Below are positions 25,416 through 34,470 of a stretch of 64,000 bases of DNA, piece by piece. Below the pieces are notes generated by a model. It was not told where the DNA came from. It did no database searches and saw only the letters and a list, made by a program, of their open reading frames with translations. The DNA is from Halobaculum roseum (GTDB lineage: Archaea > Halobacteriota > Halobacteria > Halobacteriales > Haloferacaceae): the NCBI RefSeq assembly GCF_019880245.1, contig NZ_CP082286.1, forward strand, positions 948,521 through 1,012,520, read 5' to 3'. The first letter of the stretch is position 1, and each line of letters opens with the position of its first letter. The position numbers and the translations under genes are program-made.

Positions 25416-25805
25416 GTGCGAGAACCCGGCGGCGTCGCGATCGCCGAGCGCGTCGAGGAGTACTGGGGGTGGGCGGCGGCCGCGCTGTTTCTCCTCGTGA
25501 CCGTCGACCTGTTGACGACGATGTACGCCGCGGCCGTCGTCGGAGCCGAGGCGGAGGCCAACCCGCTGATGCGGTGGGCGTTGGGGCAGTCACTCCCCGT
25601 GCTCGTCGTCGTCAACCTCGGCGCAACGGTGCTCGCGGTCGTCGTCTTTCGGGGACTGATGGAGACCTACCGGGTGACGCCGGCGAGCGTTCGTCCGTAC
25701 TACGGCCTGCTCATCGAGGCGTGGCTCGGGCTGCTCGTCGCCGCCGGCCTCGCGCTGTTCGCCAATAACCTCTCGGTGATCGTGCTCGGCGAGAGCCTGA
25801 TTTGA
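25416..25805 (+). CDS. Four-span membrane protein, DUF5658-like
   Basis: A 129-residue protein with about three or four hydrophobic spans (roughly 20-38, 58-78, 95-120) and the pattern VDLLTTMYAAAVVGAEAEANPLM, in which a polar D-x-x-T-T segment inside the first span precedes E-x-N-P. This resembles the DUF5658 family; function unknown. It follows the subtilase-like gene by 69 bases on the same strand and may belong to that group. GTG start at 25416. Confidence 0.7.
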   Translation: MREPGGVAIAERVEEYWGWAAAALFLLVTVDLLTTMYAAAVVGAEAEANPLMRWALGQSLPVLVVVNLGATVLAVVVFRGLMETYRVTPASVRPYYGLLIEAWLGLLVAAGLALFANNLSVIVLGESLI

Positions 25806-25908
25806 CGGTCGCCGCGGCGGCGAGAGTGCTGCGGGCGTCGGCGGTACGTTCGGCGTGCCTCACTGAAGATTCAAGTACGAAAGCGGGACCATCGACGGAC
25901 TGAAACCC

Positions 25909-28308
25909 GTGGAAACCGCCGACTACACCGTGACCGAGGCGACGGACGAGCCGTGGCGAACCGTGTTCGGGCACCCCGACCCGTACCCAGAGCAGGCCGA
26001 CGGGATCGAGGCCGCCCGCGCCGTCGCCGACGACGGAGGCTACCTCGCGCTGGAGGGCGCATGTGGCACCGGGAAGACGATGCTGGCGCTGACTGCCGGC
26101 ATCGACCTGGTACGCGACCCCGACAGCGACTACGAGCGCGTGCTCGTGCTCACGAGCGTCAAGCAGCAGCTCCGACAGTTCGAGGCGGACCTCCGCACGA
26201 TCAACGAGGGACTGCCCGACGACTGGCGCCCCGTCTCGGGGATGACGCTCGTCGGCAAGGCCGACGTGTGCCCGTACGCCCGGGAGAACCGCGGCGGCGT
26301 CGACACGGCGAACGTGTACGAGCGCTGTGAGGGGCTGCGCGAGCGCACCCGGGACCTCGTCGGCGACGCCGACGGCGGCGAGACCACCGCCGGCGCGCTC
26401 GCCGAACAGGCCCGTCGCGCACAGACCGGGCTCGCCGACACCGGCGAGGACGGCGCCGCATACCTCGAAACCGCGGGCGAGCCGACGCCGTACCTGCCGG
26501 AGATGCCGGAGCACGGAGGGTCAGCCACCCGCGAGGGCGTCGAGTACTGCCCCTTCTACGCGCAGTACCTCGACGACCTCCCGGAGGACGGCGACGCCGC
26601 GGAGGCGGTGCCGTTCGACTTCGCCGACCGGGGACTCATCGACGCCGAGGAGCTGGTCCGCCTGTCGGCGGGCCACGGCACCTGCCCGCACTCGATGATG
26701 GGGGCGATCCTCCCGCAGGTCGAGGTCGTCGTCGGCAACTACTACCACGCGTTCGACCCGACGACGGTCGGCGGGTTCACGGGCGCGCTCGTCGACGACT
26801 CCACCTTCGTCGTCTGCGACGAGGCGCACATGCTCGAACCGCGGGTCCGCGACCTCGTCTCCGACGGCGTCGCCGACACGAGCCTCCGCGACGCCGAGAA
26901 CGAGCTGACGCGCGTCATCCAGCCGGTGCAGTTCGAGGACTCGGGCCGGCGCGTCGAGGGGACGACCGACGCCGACCTCGTGCGCGGCGAACTCGCCGAC
27001 GCCGAGGTGAGCCTCGACGAGGTGAAGCTCCTGCTGGAGTTCGTCCGCGACCTCCGCGAGGAGCTCGACCGCCGCGTCGAGGGCTTCCTCGACGCCGAGC
27101 GCCGCGGCTGGCGCGACGACCCTACGGACCTCGACGACGAGGAGATCCCGCTGCGCGATCCGGAGGAGCCAGGCGTCGACGAGATCACCGAGTGGGCCCG
27201 CGACGCCGGCTACGGCGAGCAGGTGTGGGCCAGGGCCGAGCAGGTCGGCGCCGTCGCCGCGCGGATCCTCGACGAGGCCGAGGAGGAGGACCGCCAGCGG
27301 GCCGTCCCCGGGGTCGGCCGGACGCTCAACGCCTGGTACCGCTGCGATCACGAGACGTACTTCCGAGAGCTGGAGCTCCTTCGCACGTGGGACGAGACCG
27401 AGGCGCCCGACTCGTGGCGCCGCGCGTACAACGCCCGGCTCGCGTTACACAACTGCGTGCCCGCCGACGCCATCGGCGAGCGCCTCGCCGACTTCGGCGG
27501 GGGCGTGCTCATGTCGGCGACGCTCGCACCGCTCGACGTGTTCCGGGAGGTGACGGGGCTCAACTACCTCGAATCGGAGGGTCGCCCCGTCGAGGAGCGG
27601 ACCTACGGCCTCGGGTTCCCGGAGGAGAATCGGGCGTCCTTCGCGGTCGACGTGCCGAAGTTCACGTTCTCCAACCGGGGTGTGCCCGGCGAGAGCAACG
27701 AGACCCGCCGCGCGCACGCCGACGCCGCCGCCGAGGTCGCCGCGACCACGCCCGGGAACGTCCTCGTCGGGATGCCCAGCTACGGCGAGGCCGAGTGGAT
27801 GGCCGGCGAGTTGGACGCCGACGGCCGGATCGACAAGGAGGTCCTCATCGACGAGTCGAGCGACGACACCGCGACGGAGGCGCTCAAGGCGGACTTCTTC
27901 GACGGCGACGCGAAGGTGCTCGTCACCAGCATCCGGGGCACCCTCACCGAGGGCGTCGACTACGAGGGCGACCGCCTCGCCGCGGCGGTGATCTGCGGCG
28001 TCCCGATCATCAACACCTCGTCGCCGCGGACGCGCGCGGTGAAGACGGCCTACGACCGCGAGTTCGGCGAGGGGTTCGAGACCGCGCTGACGGTGCCTGC
28101 GGTTCGGAAGGCCCGGCAGGCGATCGGCCGGGTGATCCGGGGGCCCGAGGAGGTCGGCGTCCGCTGCCTGGTCGACGCACGCTACGCCCGCCAGTCGTGG
28201 AACGCGGTCCGCGAGTATCTGCCCGAGTACGAGCGCGAGGAGTTCCGGCCGGTGAGCCCGGACATGCTGCGCTTCGGGTTGGAGCGGTTCTGGGACGACC
28301 ACGGGTAG
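25909..28308 (+). CDS. XPD/Rad3-type Fe-S DNA helicase
   Basis: A 799-residue superfamily 2 helicase. Walker A is GACGTGKT (50-57) and Walker B is DEAH (304-307). Four cysteines lie between them: C121 (DVCPY), C140 (ERCEG), C214 (YCPFY) and C259 (GTCPH), the arrangement that holds the 4Fe-4S cluster in XPD/Rad3 and DinG helicases. The C-terminal motor has LMSATLAPLD, SIRGTLTEGVDY and the motif VI stretch QAIGRVIRGPEEVG. It should unwind DNA 5' to 3' in repair. It is longer than archaeal XPD because of an acidic region at about 325-430. GTG start at 25909. Confidence 0.92.
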   Translation: METADYTVTEATDEPWRTVFGHPDPYPEQADGIEAARAVADDGGYLALEGACGTGKTMLALTAGIDLVRDPDSDYERVLVLTSVKQQLRQFEADLRTINEGLPDDWRPVSGMTLVGKADVCPYARENRGGVDTANVYERCEGLRERTRDLVGDADGGETTAGALAEQARRAQTGLADTGEDGAAYLETAGEPTPYLPEMPEHGGSATREGVEYCPFYAQYLDDLPEDGDAAEAVPFDFADRGLIDAEELVRLSAGHGTCPHSMMGAILPQVEVVVGNYYHAFDPTTVGGFTGALVDDSTFVVCDEAHMLEPRVRDLVSDGVADTSLRDAENELTRVIQPVQFEDSGRRVEGTTDADLVRGELADAEVSLDEVKLLLEFVRDLREELDRRVEGFLDAERRGWRDDPTDLDDEEIPLRDPEEPGVDEITEWARDAGYGEQVWARAEQVGAVAARILDEAEEEDRQRAVPGVGRTLNAWYRCDHETYFRELELLRTWDETEAPDSWRRAYNARLALHNCVPADAIGERLADFGGGVLMSATLAPLDVFREVTGLNYLESEGRPVEERTYGLGFPEENRASFAVDVPKFTFSNRGVPGESNETRRAHADAAAEVAATTPGNVLVGMPSYGEAEWMAGELDADGRIDKEVLIDESSDDTATEALKADFFDGDAKVLVTSIRGTLTEGVDYEGDRLAAAVICGVPIINTSSPRTRAVKTAYDREFGEGFETALTVPAVRKARQAIGRVIRGPEEVGVRCLVDARYARQSWNAVREYLPEYEREEFRPVSPDMLRFGLERFWDDHG

Positions 28309-28467
28309 CTGCGAACTCGGTCGTCTGTGTTGTGAGCAACGCGAACGCGAGTCCGCAGTACGCCGCGAAAGTCCCACCCTCGACTGTTCGGTCGGCTATC
28401 GCTTCGTGGACACCCGATCGTGCCGTCGTGGGGTGTCGGGAACCGCCGTCGCGATCGGTACGAGCCC

Positions 28468-29022
28468 TCAGCGACGCGCGACGAGGACGAACGTGTCGGT
28501 GCGCGTCTCCGCGCGCTCGACGGTGAAGCCGGCGTCCTCGAAGGCGCTCGCGGCGTCGCCGACGCCGAAGCGCTCGTCGCGGGGCGGCCCGGCGTCGCCC
28601 GGGCCCTCGGCGGTCCAGTCCACCGTGACCACGCGGCCGCCGGGGCGGACGACGCGCGCGAGCTCCGCCAGCGACTCGTCGCTCGCGTACTCGTGATACG
28701 TCATCGTCGAGAACGCGGCATCGAGCGCGTTCTCGGAGAGCGGGAGGTCGTCGACGCCCGCGGTGACGGTCTCGACGTTCTCCGGGATCCCCTTCTCGGC
28801 GTACAGGTCGTGCATCTCCGACTGCACGTCGACGGCGTAGCAGGTGCCGACGTGCGCCGCGACCACGTCGGTGTAGAATCCGGTGCCGGAACCGAGATCG
28901 GCGATCGTCGCGTCCGCGGGAACCGCCAGCGCGGCGAGGAGCTCCTCCGCCGAACAGTATCGGAACCGATCCGGGTCCTCCAGTTTGTCCGCGCGGTCGA
29001 CGTCGAACGTGTGGAACCCCAT
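28468..29022 (-). CDS. Class I SAM-dependent methyltransferase (UbiE-like)
   Basis: A 184-residue methyltransferase: ADLGSGTGFYTDVV (motif I), YAVDVQSEMHDLY (motif II), TMTYHEYASDESLAELARVVRPGGRVVTVDW (motifs II-III region). The pattern is of the UbiE/MenG group, but no quinone genes are adjacent and the substrate is open. The frame runs on far upstream without family character; the ATG at 29022 gives the normal N-terminus. It is divergent from the GNAT gene at 29092. Confidence 0.88.
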   Translation of the reverse strand: MGFHTFDVDRADKLEDPDRFRYCSAEELLAALAVPADATIADLGSGTGFYTDVVAAHVGTCYAVDVQSEMHDLYAEKGIPENVETVTAGVDDLPLSENALDAAFSTMTYHEYASDESLAELARVVRPGGRVVTVDWTAEGPGDAGPPRDERFGVGDAASAFEDAGFTVERAETRTDTFVLVARR

Positions 29023-29091
29023 CGCCTCCCCGTAGGCGCCGGGGGGTAAAGACCCCCGGAGGTTTTGTCGCCTCGGGTCCAGCGGGTCGAC

Positions 29092-29700
29092 ATGCACGTC
29101 CGCGATGCCGATCGCGACGACGCCGAGACGATCGCGTCGGTCGCGCGGGCGTCCTGGCACGCCGCCTACGGCGGGTTCCTGTCCGAGGGCGAGATCGACG
29201 CCACGGTCGACGAGTGGTACGCTCCGGAGACGCTCCGTCGACACATCGCCGCCGCCGGGGCGTTCCTCGTCGCGGAGGCGGACTCGGACGACGGAGCTGA
29301 CGGCGAGGGCGGAGCGGACGGATACGACGCCGGGAGGCTTCTGGGGTTCGCACACGTCCGGTACGCCCCCGAGGTCGGGAACGTCGTCATCCGGCGCATC
29401 TACGTCCACCCGGACGCGTGGGGCGGAGGGGTCGGCACCGCCCTCCTGGGCGCGGTCGCGCGGCGGTTCGCCGACGACCACGAGCAGCTCTCGACTGTCG
29501 TGTTCGCCGAGAACGAGGTCGGCCTGTCGTTTTACAAGCGGCACGGGTTCGAGATGATCGGACAGCAGACGACCGCGTTCGGCGGCGAGGAACACGACGA
29601 GCGGATCGTCGTGGCCGACCTCGACGACCTCGCGGAGCTCGCCCCGGGGGCGGAGGCGAGCACCGCGGAGCGAACGGACGGGACGAACGAGCCGGACTGA
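29092..29700 (+). CDS. GNAT-family N-acetyltransferase
   Basis: A 202-residue acetyltransferase. ASVARASWHAAYGGFLSEGEID is the N-terminal pattern seen in many haloarchaeal and bacterial GNATs; VVIRRIYVHPDAWGGGVGTALL is motif A; VFAENEVGLSFYKRHGFE is motif B. An acidic insert (about 66-80) separates the first strands, and the C-terminus is an unstructured acidic tail. ATG at 29092 chosen. Acceptor unknown. Confidence 0.87.
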   Translation: MHVRDADRDDAETIASVARASWHAAYGGFLSEGEIDATVDEWYAPETLRRHIAAAGAFLVAEADSDDGADGEGGADGYDAGRLLGFAHVRYAPEVGNVVIRRIYVHPDAWGGGVGTALLGAVARRFADDHEQLSTVVFAENEVGLSFYKRHGFEMIGQQTTAFGGEEHDERIVVADLDDLAELAPGAEASTAERTDGTNEPD

Positions 29701-29795
29701 CGACGGCGGACCGACGGGGTCGGATCGAACCGCCCGACCGGAACGCGGTCGGTCGCCCCGAGAGGGTTAAGACGATCCGCGGACCACGTGTTCGC

Positions 29796-29981
29796 ATGGC
29801 AGAACGTATCCGTCGCCCCCGGGCGCGCGTCTGCGAGCGGTGCGGCCGCGAGGAGCGCTTCGACGACGCGACCGGGAGCTGGGTCGTCGACGACGACGCG
29901 GTCGGCGCGGTGTACTGCATTCACGAGTGGGACATCAACGGCTCGTTCGTCCCGTTCGAGGACGGCGCGAGCGAGGCGTAG
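29796..29981 (+). CDS. HEWD-family small protein
   Basis: A 61-residue haloarchaeal protein named for its C-terminal motif, here CIHEWDINGSFVPF. An N-terminal CERCG and a later lone Cys (YCIHEWD) could contribute to a zinc site. GGTTAAG at 29765-29771 lies about 28 bases before the ATG, so the transcript is probably leaderless. The function of the family is unknown. Confidence 0.85.
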   Translation: MAERIRRPRARVCERCGREERFDDATGSWVVDDDAVGAVYCIHEWDINGSFVPFEDGASEA

Positions 29982-30041
29982 GCCCGCGGACCCCCGTCGG
30001 TACGCGCCGGACCGCCGATCGGAACCGACGTGCCGACGGGG

Positions 30042-30767
30042 TCAGCCGCTCGCGCGCTCGACCACCTCCGCGAGCACCGCCATCGTGCCGTCCATGAACC
30101 CGTCGTCGAGCACCGAATCCGCGGCGTCCTTCGCGACCTCGTCGGCGTTCGCGAGCGCGTAGCTCTCGCCGGCGACCGCGAACGTCGAGGCGTCGTTCAT
30201 CGAGTCGCCGACGGCGACGAACGCCGCCGGGTCGCGATCGAGGATCGACGCCGCCTCCCGGAGCCCCCGTCCCTTGCTCACGTCGGGGTCGGTGAGGTGG
30301 TAGGCGTACCCCGTGTCCAGAAACGTCAGGTCGAACTCCTCGGCGACCTCCCGGAGCAGCGCCTCGTCGGCGGAGACGCGGGCGGCGACCTCCGTCTCGC
30401 GCCAGCGGTTCACGGTGTCGGCGTCGCCCCAGCCCAACTCCCCGCCGCGCTCGCGGAAGGCGTCGACCGCCGCGGCGACGCGCTCGGCGTCGCCCTCTAC
30501 GTGTACCCGTTCGTCGACGCAGACGACGCCGCCGTTCTCGGCGATCACCCGCTCGGGGACCCCCGCGAAGTGGCACAACGCGATCGGGTACGGGAACGAC
30601 TTCCCCGTCGCGAGCACGACCGGCGCGGGCCACTCGGGCAGCACCCGGAACACGCGGGGGTCTATCGTGTGCTCGGGCGTCGTCAGCGTCCCGTCGATGT
30701 CGAGCGCCAGCGGCGGGAGGTCCGCGTCCCCGGGGATCTCGAGGCTCGCGGGGGCGTCACTCGTCAT
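30042..30767 (-). CDS. Phosphoglycolate phosphatase, archaeal HAD type
   Basis: A 241-residue HAD-superfamily phosphatase of the archaeal phosphoglycolate phosphatase / sucrose-phosphatase-like group. LALDIDGTLT holds the nucleophile and acid D-x-D; VVLATGKSFPYP gives motif II; DVSKGRGLREA gives the Lys of motif III; VAVGDSMNDASTF gives the metal-binding motif IV. It should remove 2-phosphoglycolate formed in DNA repair or side reactions. The ATG at 30767 gives the family length. Confidence 0.88.
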   Translation of the reverse strand: MTSDAPASLEIPGDADLPPLALDIDGTLTTPEHTIDPRVFRVLPEWPAPVVLATGKSFPYPIALCHFAGVPERVIAENGGVVCVDERVHVEGDAERVAAAVDAFRERGGELGWGDADTVNRWRETEVAARVSADEALLREVAEEFDLTFLDTGYAYHLTDPDVSKGRGLREAASILDRDPAAFVAVGDSMNDASTFAVAGESYALANADEVAKDAADSVLDDGFMDGTMAVLAEVVERASG

Positions 30768-30873
30768 TGGCCGGTGAAGGGGACGCGGGAGAAAAGGGGC
30801 GTCGGTCCGGCGGGCCGAGGGCGGCGACGCGCCGGGTCGGCGTCGGTCGGAGTCGACGGATCCCGGCGGGGAC

Positions 30874-31692
30874 TCAGCGCATCCCCGGCGGCGGGCCGTC
30901 GTCGCCGAGGTCGTCGTCGCCGGTGTCGACGTCGAGCCCCATCTCCTCACGGCGTTCGCGAAGGGCGTCGATCTGCCGGCGGTAGTACAGCAGGCCGCCC
31001 CCGCCGACGACCGCGAGGAGGGCGAACACCGCCCCGAAGATCCGGATGTCCTGCGGGAGATAGAACTGGACGATCACTGACTCCGTTTGCACGTCGTCCC
31101 AGCGGACGTGGAGCCGGTTCTCGTCGTCGATCGAGGTGGTCGCCCCGCCCGGGTTCACGTCGCCGAACACCGGCAGCGACGTGCGGCGGTTCGGCGGGAG
31201 GACGACCTCGTAGGAACCCTCCACGTACGTCGGGAGCGCGAACCGCTTGGGCGTCGAGCCGGCGGTGAAGGCGATCCGGTCGCCCTCGACATCGCCCTCG
31301 CCGGGGAACTCGATGCGGACCACGTCGCGCGTCTGCTCGACGGCGCCGCGCTCGGCCAGCTCCGACCCGGTGATCACGGTCCCGTTAGGGTAGCGGTAGC
31401 GCACCGCCCGCACGTCCAGCGGGTTCGTGCCGCCGAGGCCGTCGCGGCGGTACAGCTCGATCTCGCTCCCGTTCACGGCGTACACCGCCGAGAACGTCGC
31501 GTTGTCGTGGATCGTGATGTGGGCGTCCAGGTCGGACTCGACGCTCGCGTTCCAGTCGTACTCGCCGCCCGCGGGCGACCGATCGAGGCGCTCCTCGGAG
31601 ACGGAGCCGCCGCCGAGGACGCCGAGACAGCCCGACAGCGTGAGCATGCCGACCAGCGCCGCGAGCGCGAGGAGTCGTCGCCGGCGGGGCAT
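30874..31692 (-). CDS. DUF5803-family lipoprotein
   Basis: A 272-residue surface protein. The N-terminus has Arg residues, a hydrophobic stretch and the lipobox LSGC with Cys22 for lipid attachment. A beta-rich domain fills about 40-210, then comes a hydrophobic span (about 213-235) with YYRR behind it, so the protein could be anchored at both ends. The C-terminal tail is acidic. It is the last gene of the TFE-DUF2110-DUF5803 operon, with one base between it and DUF2110. Function unknown. Confidence 0.82.
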   Translation of the reverse strand: MPRRRRLLALAALVGMLTLSGCLGVLGGGSVSEERLDRSPAGGEYDWNASVESDLDAHITIHDNATFSAVYAVNGSEIELYRRDGLGGTNPLDVRAVRYRYPNGTVITGSELAERGAVEQTRDVVRIEFPGEGDVEGDRIAFTAGSTPKRFALPTYVEGSYEVVLPPNRRTSLPVFGDVNPGGATTSIDDENRLHVRWDDVQTESVIVQFYLPQDIRIFGAVFALLAVVGGGGLLYYRRQIDALRERREEMGLDVDTGDDDLGDDGPPPGMR

Positions 31693-31693
31693 G

Positions 31694-32368
31694 TTACTGC
31701 GGGATGACGGCCTTCAGTTCCGAGGGGAGGTAGCCGCCGATGGCCGCGAGCAGCCCGGGCGCGTCCGTTTCCTCCCGGCAGACGATGCTCTGTTCGAGCA
31801 GGCCGAGCCGCTCGACCGTGACGATGTCGTTGGCGTGGCCCGCCCGGTTGACGGTCGCGCGCACCTCCGCCCGCGTCGCGGAGTTGACGTTCACGCGGCC
31901 CTGCCCGCGCGTCCAGTCGTACAGGCGGTCGCGCTCCTCGTCGGCGAGCTCGTGGTCGCCGTCCTCGTCGTAGACGAACCGGAGGGCGAGGTGCTGGACG
32001 ATGCCGAGGCGGTCGCGGACCTGTTCGGGCGTCCCGGCGCCGAGCCCGAGCCCCTCGGCCGGGATCCGGATCTCCGTGCCCGCGTCGAGGACGAACCCGT
32101 CGTCGTCCCAGCCGTCGAGCGTGCCGACGTACGTCTCGCCGTCGGTGAAGTGGTCGGTGATCTCGCCCCACTCCTCCCGGAGGACGTTGCGGGCGACCGT
32201 CTCGTCGTCGCCCGAGACGGTCACCGAGACGAAGTCGTCGTGGCGCACGCCCACGTCGAACTCGACGTCGAGGTCGCCGAGATCGTTGGCGACGAGCGAG
32301 GTCATCCCGTCGAGCGCGCGGTCGCGGGCGTCGCCCGAGACGTAGCACTTGGTCGCGAGGACGACCAT
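31694..32368 (-). CDS. DUF2110-family protein
   Basis: A 224-residue archaeal protein of unknown function, found next to the TFE gene in many haloarchaea. The central part (about 75-100, DGETYVGTLDGWDDDGFVLD) reads like a small beta-barrel, and TRGQGRVNVNSATRAEVRATVNRAG suggests a nucleic-acid-binding surface. It starts immediately at the base after the TFE stop, so it is co-transcribed with TFE, which suggests a role near transcription. Confidence 0.85.
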   Translation of the reverse strand: MVVLATKCYVSGDARDRALDGMTSLVANDLGDLDVEFDVGVRHDDFVSVTVSGDDETVARNVLREEWGEITDHFTDGETYVGTLDGWDDDGFVLDAGTEIRIPAEGLGLGAGTPEQVRDRLGIVQHLALRFVYDEDGDHELADEERDRLYDWTRGQGRVNVNSATRAEVRATVNRAGHANDIVTVERLGLLEQSIVCREETDAPGLLAAIGGYLPSELKAVIPQ

Positions 32369-32908
32369 CTACGCTTGCGCCCCGGCTTCCTCGCGGTCGA
32401 CGTTGAGCTCGTCGGCGAGCTGGTCGATGCGCCACTCCATCGCCTCGACGAGGCGGCTGTTCTCCATCGACTCCAGCGGCGACCCGCACTCGGGGCACTC
32501 GAAGCCGAACTCCATCGCCTCCTCGAACTCGAAGCGGATCGAGTCGACCTCACAGAGGTAGAACTGGTGGTCCGACTCGTAGGACCGGCGCTCCTCGAGC
32601 CCCTCGAGCAGGCGGTGCATCTCCTCCTCGAGGTTCTCAGGGATGTTCTCGTAGTGGAACGTCCACAGGTAGGTGAGCCACCCCGAGTCCTCGTCGCGAA
32701 CGCGGCGATACGACGCCAGGTCGTTCTCGTAGAGGATGAACAGCGCGCGTCGAACGTCGTTCAACTCCAGTCCCATCTCCTCGGCGAGCTCCTCGTCGGT
32801 GACCTCGCCGTCCGGCGGGGCCGCCGCGACGGGCATCCCCGTCGGGCCGACGAGCTCGTGGAGGTACTTCTGGATAACAGGGTCTTCCAGGAGGTCCTCA
32901 AAAGCCAT
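32369..32908 (-). CDS. tfe: Transcription initiation factor E, alpha subunit (TFE)
   Basis: A 179-residue basal transcription factor that helps RNA polymerase open promoters. Residues about 1-85 are the winged helix, with a coiled-coil linker about 90-110, then the zinc ribbon. In the ribbon the second knuckle is intact (C138, C141 in FECPECG), but the first has only C119: the residue expected to be Cys at 122 is Asp (YLCEVD). The start at 32908 is supported by a TATA-like box about 28 bases before it. It leads the operon with DUF2110 and DUF5803. Confidence 0.93.
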   Translation of the reverse strand: MAFEDLLEDPVIQKYLHELVGPTGMPVAAAPPDGEVTDEELAEEMGLELNDVRRALFILYENDLASYRRVRDEDSGWLTYLWTFHYENIPENLEEEMHRLLEGLEERRSYESDHQFYLCEVDSIRFEFEEAMEFGFECPECGSPLESMENSRLVEAMEWRIDQLADELNVDREEAGAQA

Positions 32909-32933
32909 TTGTCGAATGTGCGGGTGGATGTCG

Positions 32934-32941
32934 GTTAAAGT
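32934..32941 (-). promoter_or_regulatory. TATA-like box of the TFE operon
   Basis: ACTTTAAC on the minus strand, about 26-33 bases before the TFE ATG at 32908. It places the transcription start at or next to the start codon and supports that start over the longer frame. Confidence 0.5.
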
Positions 32942-33034
32942 CACCGACTCGGCGGGTCGCCGCGACGCGAGCGCCGGCCGGCGAATCAGTCACGCACAGT
33001 TATCCCCGTCGCACTCGACACCGGATCCCGACGC

Positions 33035-33649
33035 ATGTCGGACCTGTCCCCGCCTGGCCGGTTCCCCTCGGTGCCCTCCGACGCGCTCGCCGAGGGAGGG
33101 TGGCGCGAACGCGAGCGCCGGGAGACCACCGAGTTCGACGCGGCGATCGTCACCGTCGAGGCCGCGACCGTCGTGTACGAGGACCGCGTGCTCCGCGACC
33201 GGATCCGCGAGGAGACGGGGCTCGACCGGCTGTGGCGCTTCTTCGTCGCGAGCCGGCTCACGGTGTCGCCCGCGACCGGGCCCTCGCCCGCGCTCACGAA
33301 GCTCGTCGCCAACCGGGCCCACGCCGGCTTCGCCGACACGATCGCCGACCGCGGATTCGAGGGCGTCAGGCGGACCGACCGCGACGACGAGGCGGCCGAG
33401 GACGCGCTCGACGACGGCTCGCGCGTCGCCGGCTACGAGGCGCTGTGTCGCCTCGACGGCGTCGCCGTCCGCGCACGGGGGTGGGCCGCCGTCAGGCCCG
33501 TCGGGGACGCGTACCTCCTCGTCGGCGGGGCCTACCCGACGGCCGTCCGGAGCGCGCCCGACGAGCGGACGGACGACGCGCTCGCCGAGGCGTTCGACCC
33601 GGACGGGTACCGCGAGGAGCTGTTCTCGTTGATGCGCGCGACGGAGTGA
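33035..33649 (+). CDS. Uncharacterised haloarchaeal protein
   Basis: A 204-residue soluble acidic protein I do not recognise. It has an alternation of helices and strands, a conserved-looking RLWRFFVASRLTVSPATGPSPALTKLVANRA segment in the middle, and a beta-rich end (AVRARGWAAVRPVGDAYLLVGGAYP). There are no cysteine pairs, nucleotide loops or membrane spans. Codon use fits its neighbours. It is divergent from the TFE operon and not part of an obvious unit. Confidence 0.7.
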   Translation: MSDLSPPGRFPSVPSDALAEGGWRERERRETTEFDAAIVTVEAATVVYEDRVLRDRIREETGLDRLWRFFVASRLTVSPATGPSPALTKLVANRAHAGFADTIADRGFEGVRRTDRDDEAAEDALDDGSRVAGYEALCRLDGVAVRARGWAAVRPVGDAYLLVGGAYPTAVRSAPDERTDDALAEAFDPDGYREELFSLMRATE

Positions 33650-33726
33650 GCGACGCGAAGATCGGCGCGTTCGTCACCGCGGCGGCGTCGTGAGCGGCGT
33701 CACCGGCGGCGGCACCGGCGGCGGCG

Positions 33727-34113
33727 TCACCACCGACCCCGAAGCACCGCGGCGGCGACACCACCGAGGTCGAGCCGGACGGGTGCGACGCCGAGCGCGC
33801 GGGCGAGCGGTCCGGCGGGGACGCCCGGGTCGACGCGGCCGACCTCCACGTCGCCGACGTGGACGCCGATCGGGACTCGGTCGACCGACCGCCCGATCCG
33901 CTCCGGAATCGCCTCCCGAAGCGACCCTATCCGTCCGAGCGTCCGGAGGCTGTCGGCCGATACGTCGATCCGACCGTCGGCCGAGCGGACGGCGAGTCGG
34001 TCGCCGTCGACGGTCGCCTCGACGTCGACCGCGATCCGGAGGTCGCCGACGGCGACCGGTTCGGCGTCGTCGTCAGTCGGCCGGGATCGGTCGCGCGGCG
34101 ACCGATCGATCAC
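33727..34113 (-). CDS. Uncharacterised small protein, coupled to the gene before it
   Basis: A 128-residue protein from a GTG at 34113. The first 25 residues are polar; then come beta-strand-like stretches (GDLRIAVDVEATVDGDRLAVRSADGRIDVS), a helix, and a hydrophobic C-terminus. Its start overlaps the stop of the preceding gene (GTGA at 34110-34113), which implies translational coupling. I do not recognise the family and the coding call rests on the overlap and codon use. Confidence 0.5.
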   Translation of the reverse strand: MIDRSPRDRSRPTDDDAEPVAVGDLRIAVDVEATVDGDRLAVRSADGRIDVSADSLRTLGRIGSLREAIPERIGRSVDRVPIGVHVGDVEVGRVDPGVPAGPLARALGVAPVRLDLGGVAAAVLRGRW

Positions 34114-34358
34114 TCCCCGCGGTCCTCCTCCTTCCGGTCCCCCTGTTCGCTCGATGAGATACGAAGCGTCCCGTTGAACCGCCAGTGTGCGTGGGTCGCG
34201 TCCTCGTCGGCGCTGCTCGGGACGTCCACCTCCAGGTCGTCGAAGGTGTAGCTGATCTCGGCGCCGCGCCCCGTCAGCCGTTCGTACAGGGCGATACCGA
34301 AGTCGGGCCACGTGGTCGTCTCCCCTCGACCGGGCTCGGCCGTGTCGTCGGCACTCAT
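34110..34358 (-). CDS. Uncharacterised small acidic protein
   Basis: An 82-residue protein starting at the ATG at 34358. The core reads WPDFGIALYERLTGRGAEISYTF followed by a beta-rich segment with AHWRFNGTLRISS, so it is probably a small compact alpha/beta domain. No catalytic or metal motif. First gene of a coupled pair with 33727-34113; the two products may interact. Family not recognised. Confidence 0.6.
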   Translation of the reverse strand: MSADDTAEPGRGETTTWPDFGIALYERLTGRGAEISYTFDDLEVDVPSSADEDATHAHWRFNGTLRISSSEQGDRKEEDRGE

Positions 34359-34470
34359 CACTGTCCTGACTAACGGTTCCGACCGACTTATCGGTGTTCC
34401 CCGATCTCCCATCGTGACCGCGGTGCGGTGCCGTGATCACTGTGCCGCTCTGCTTCTCCACGGCCGTCGT

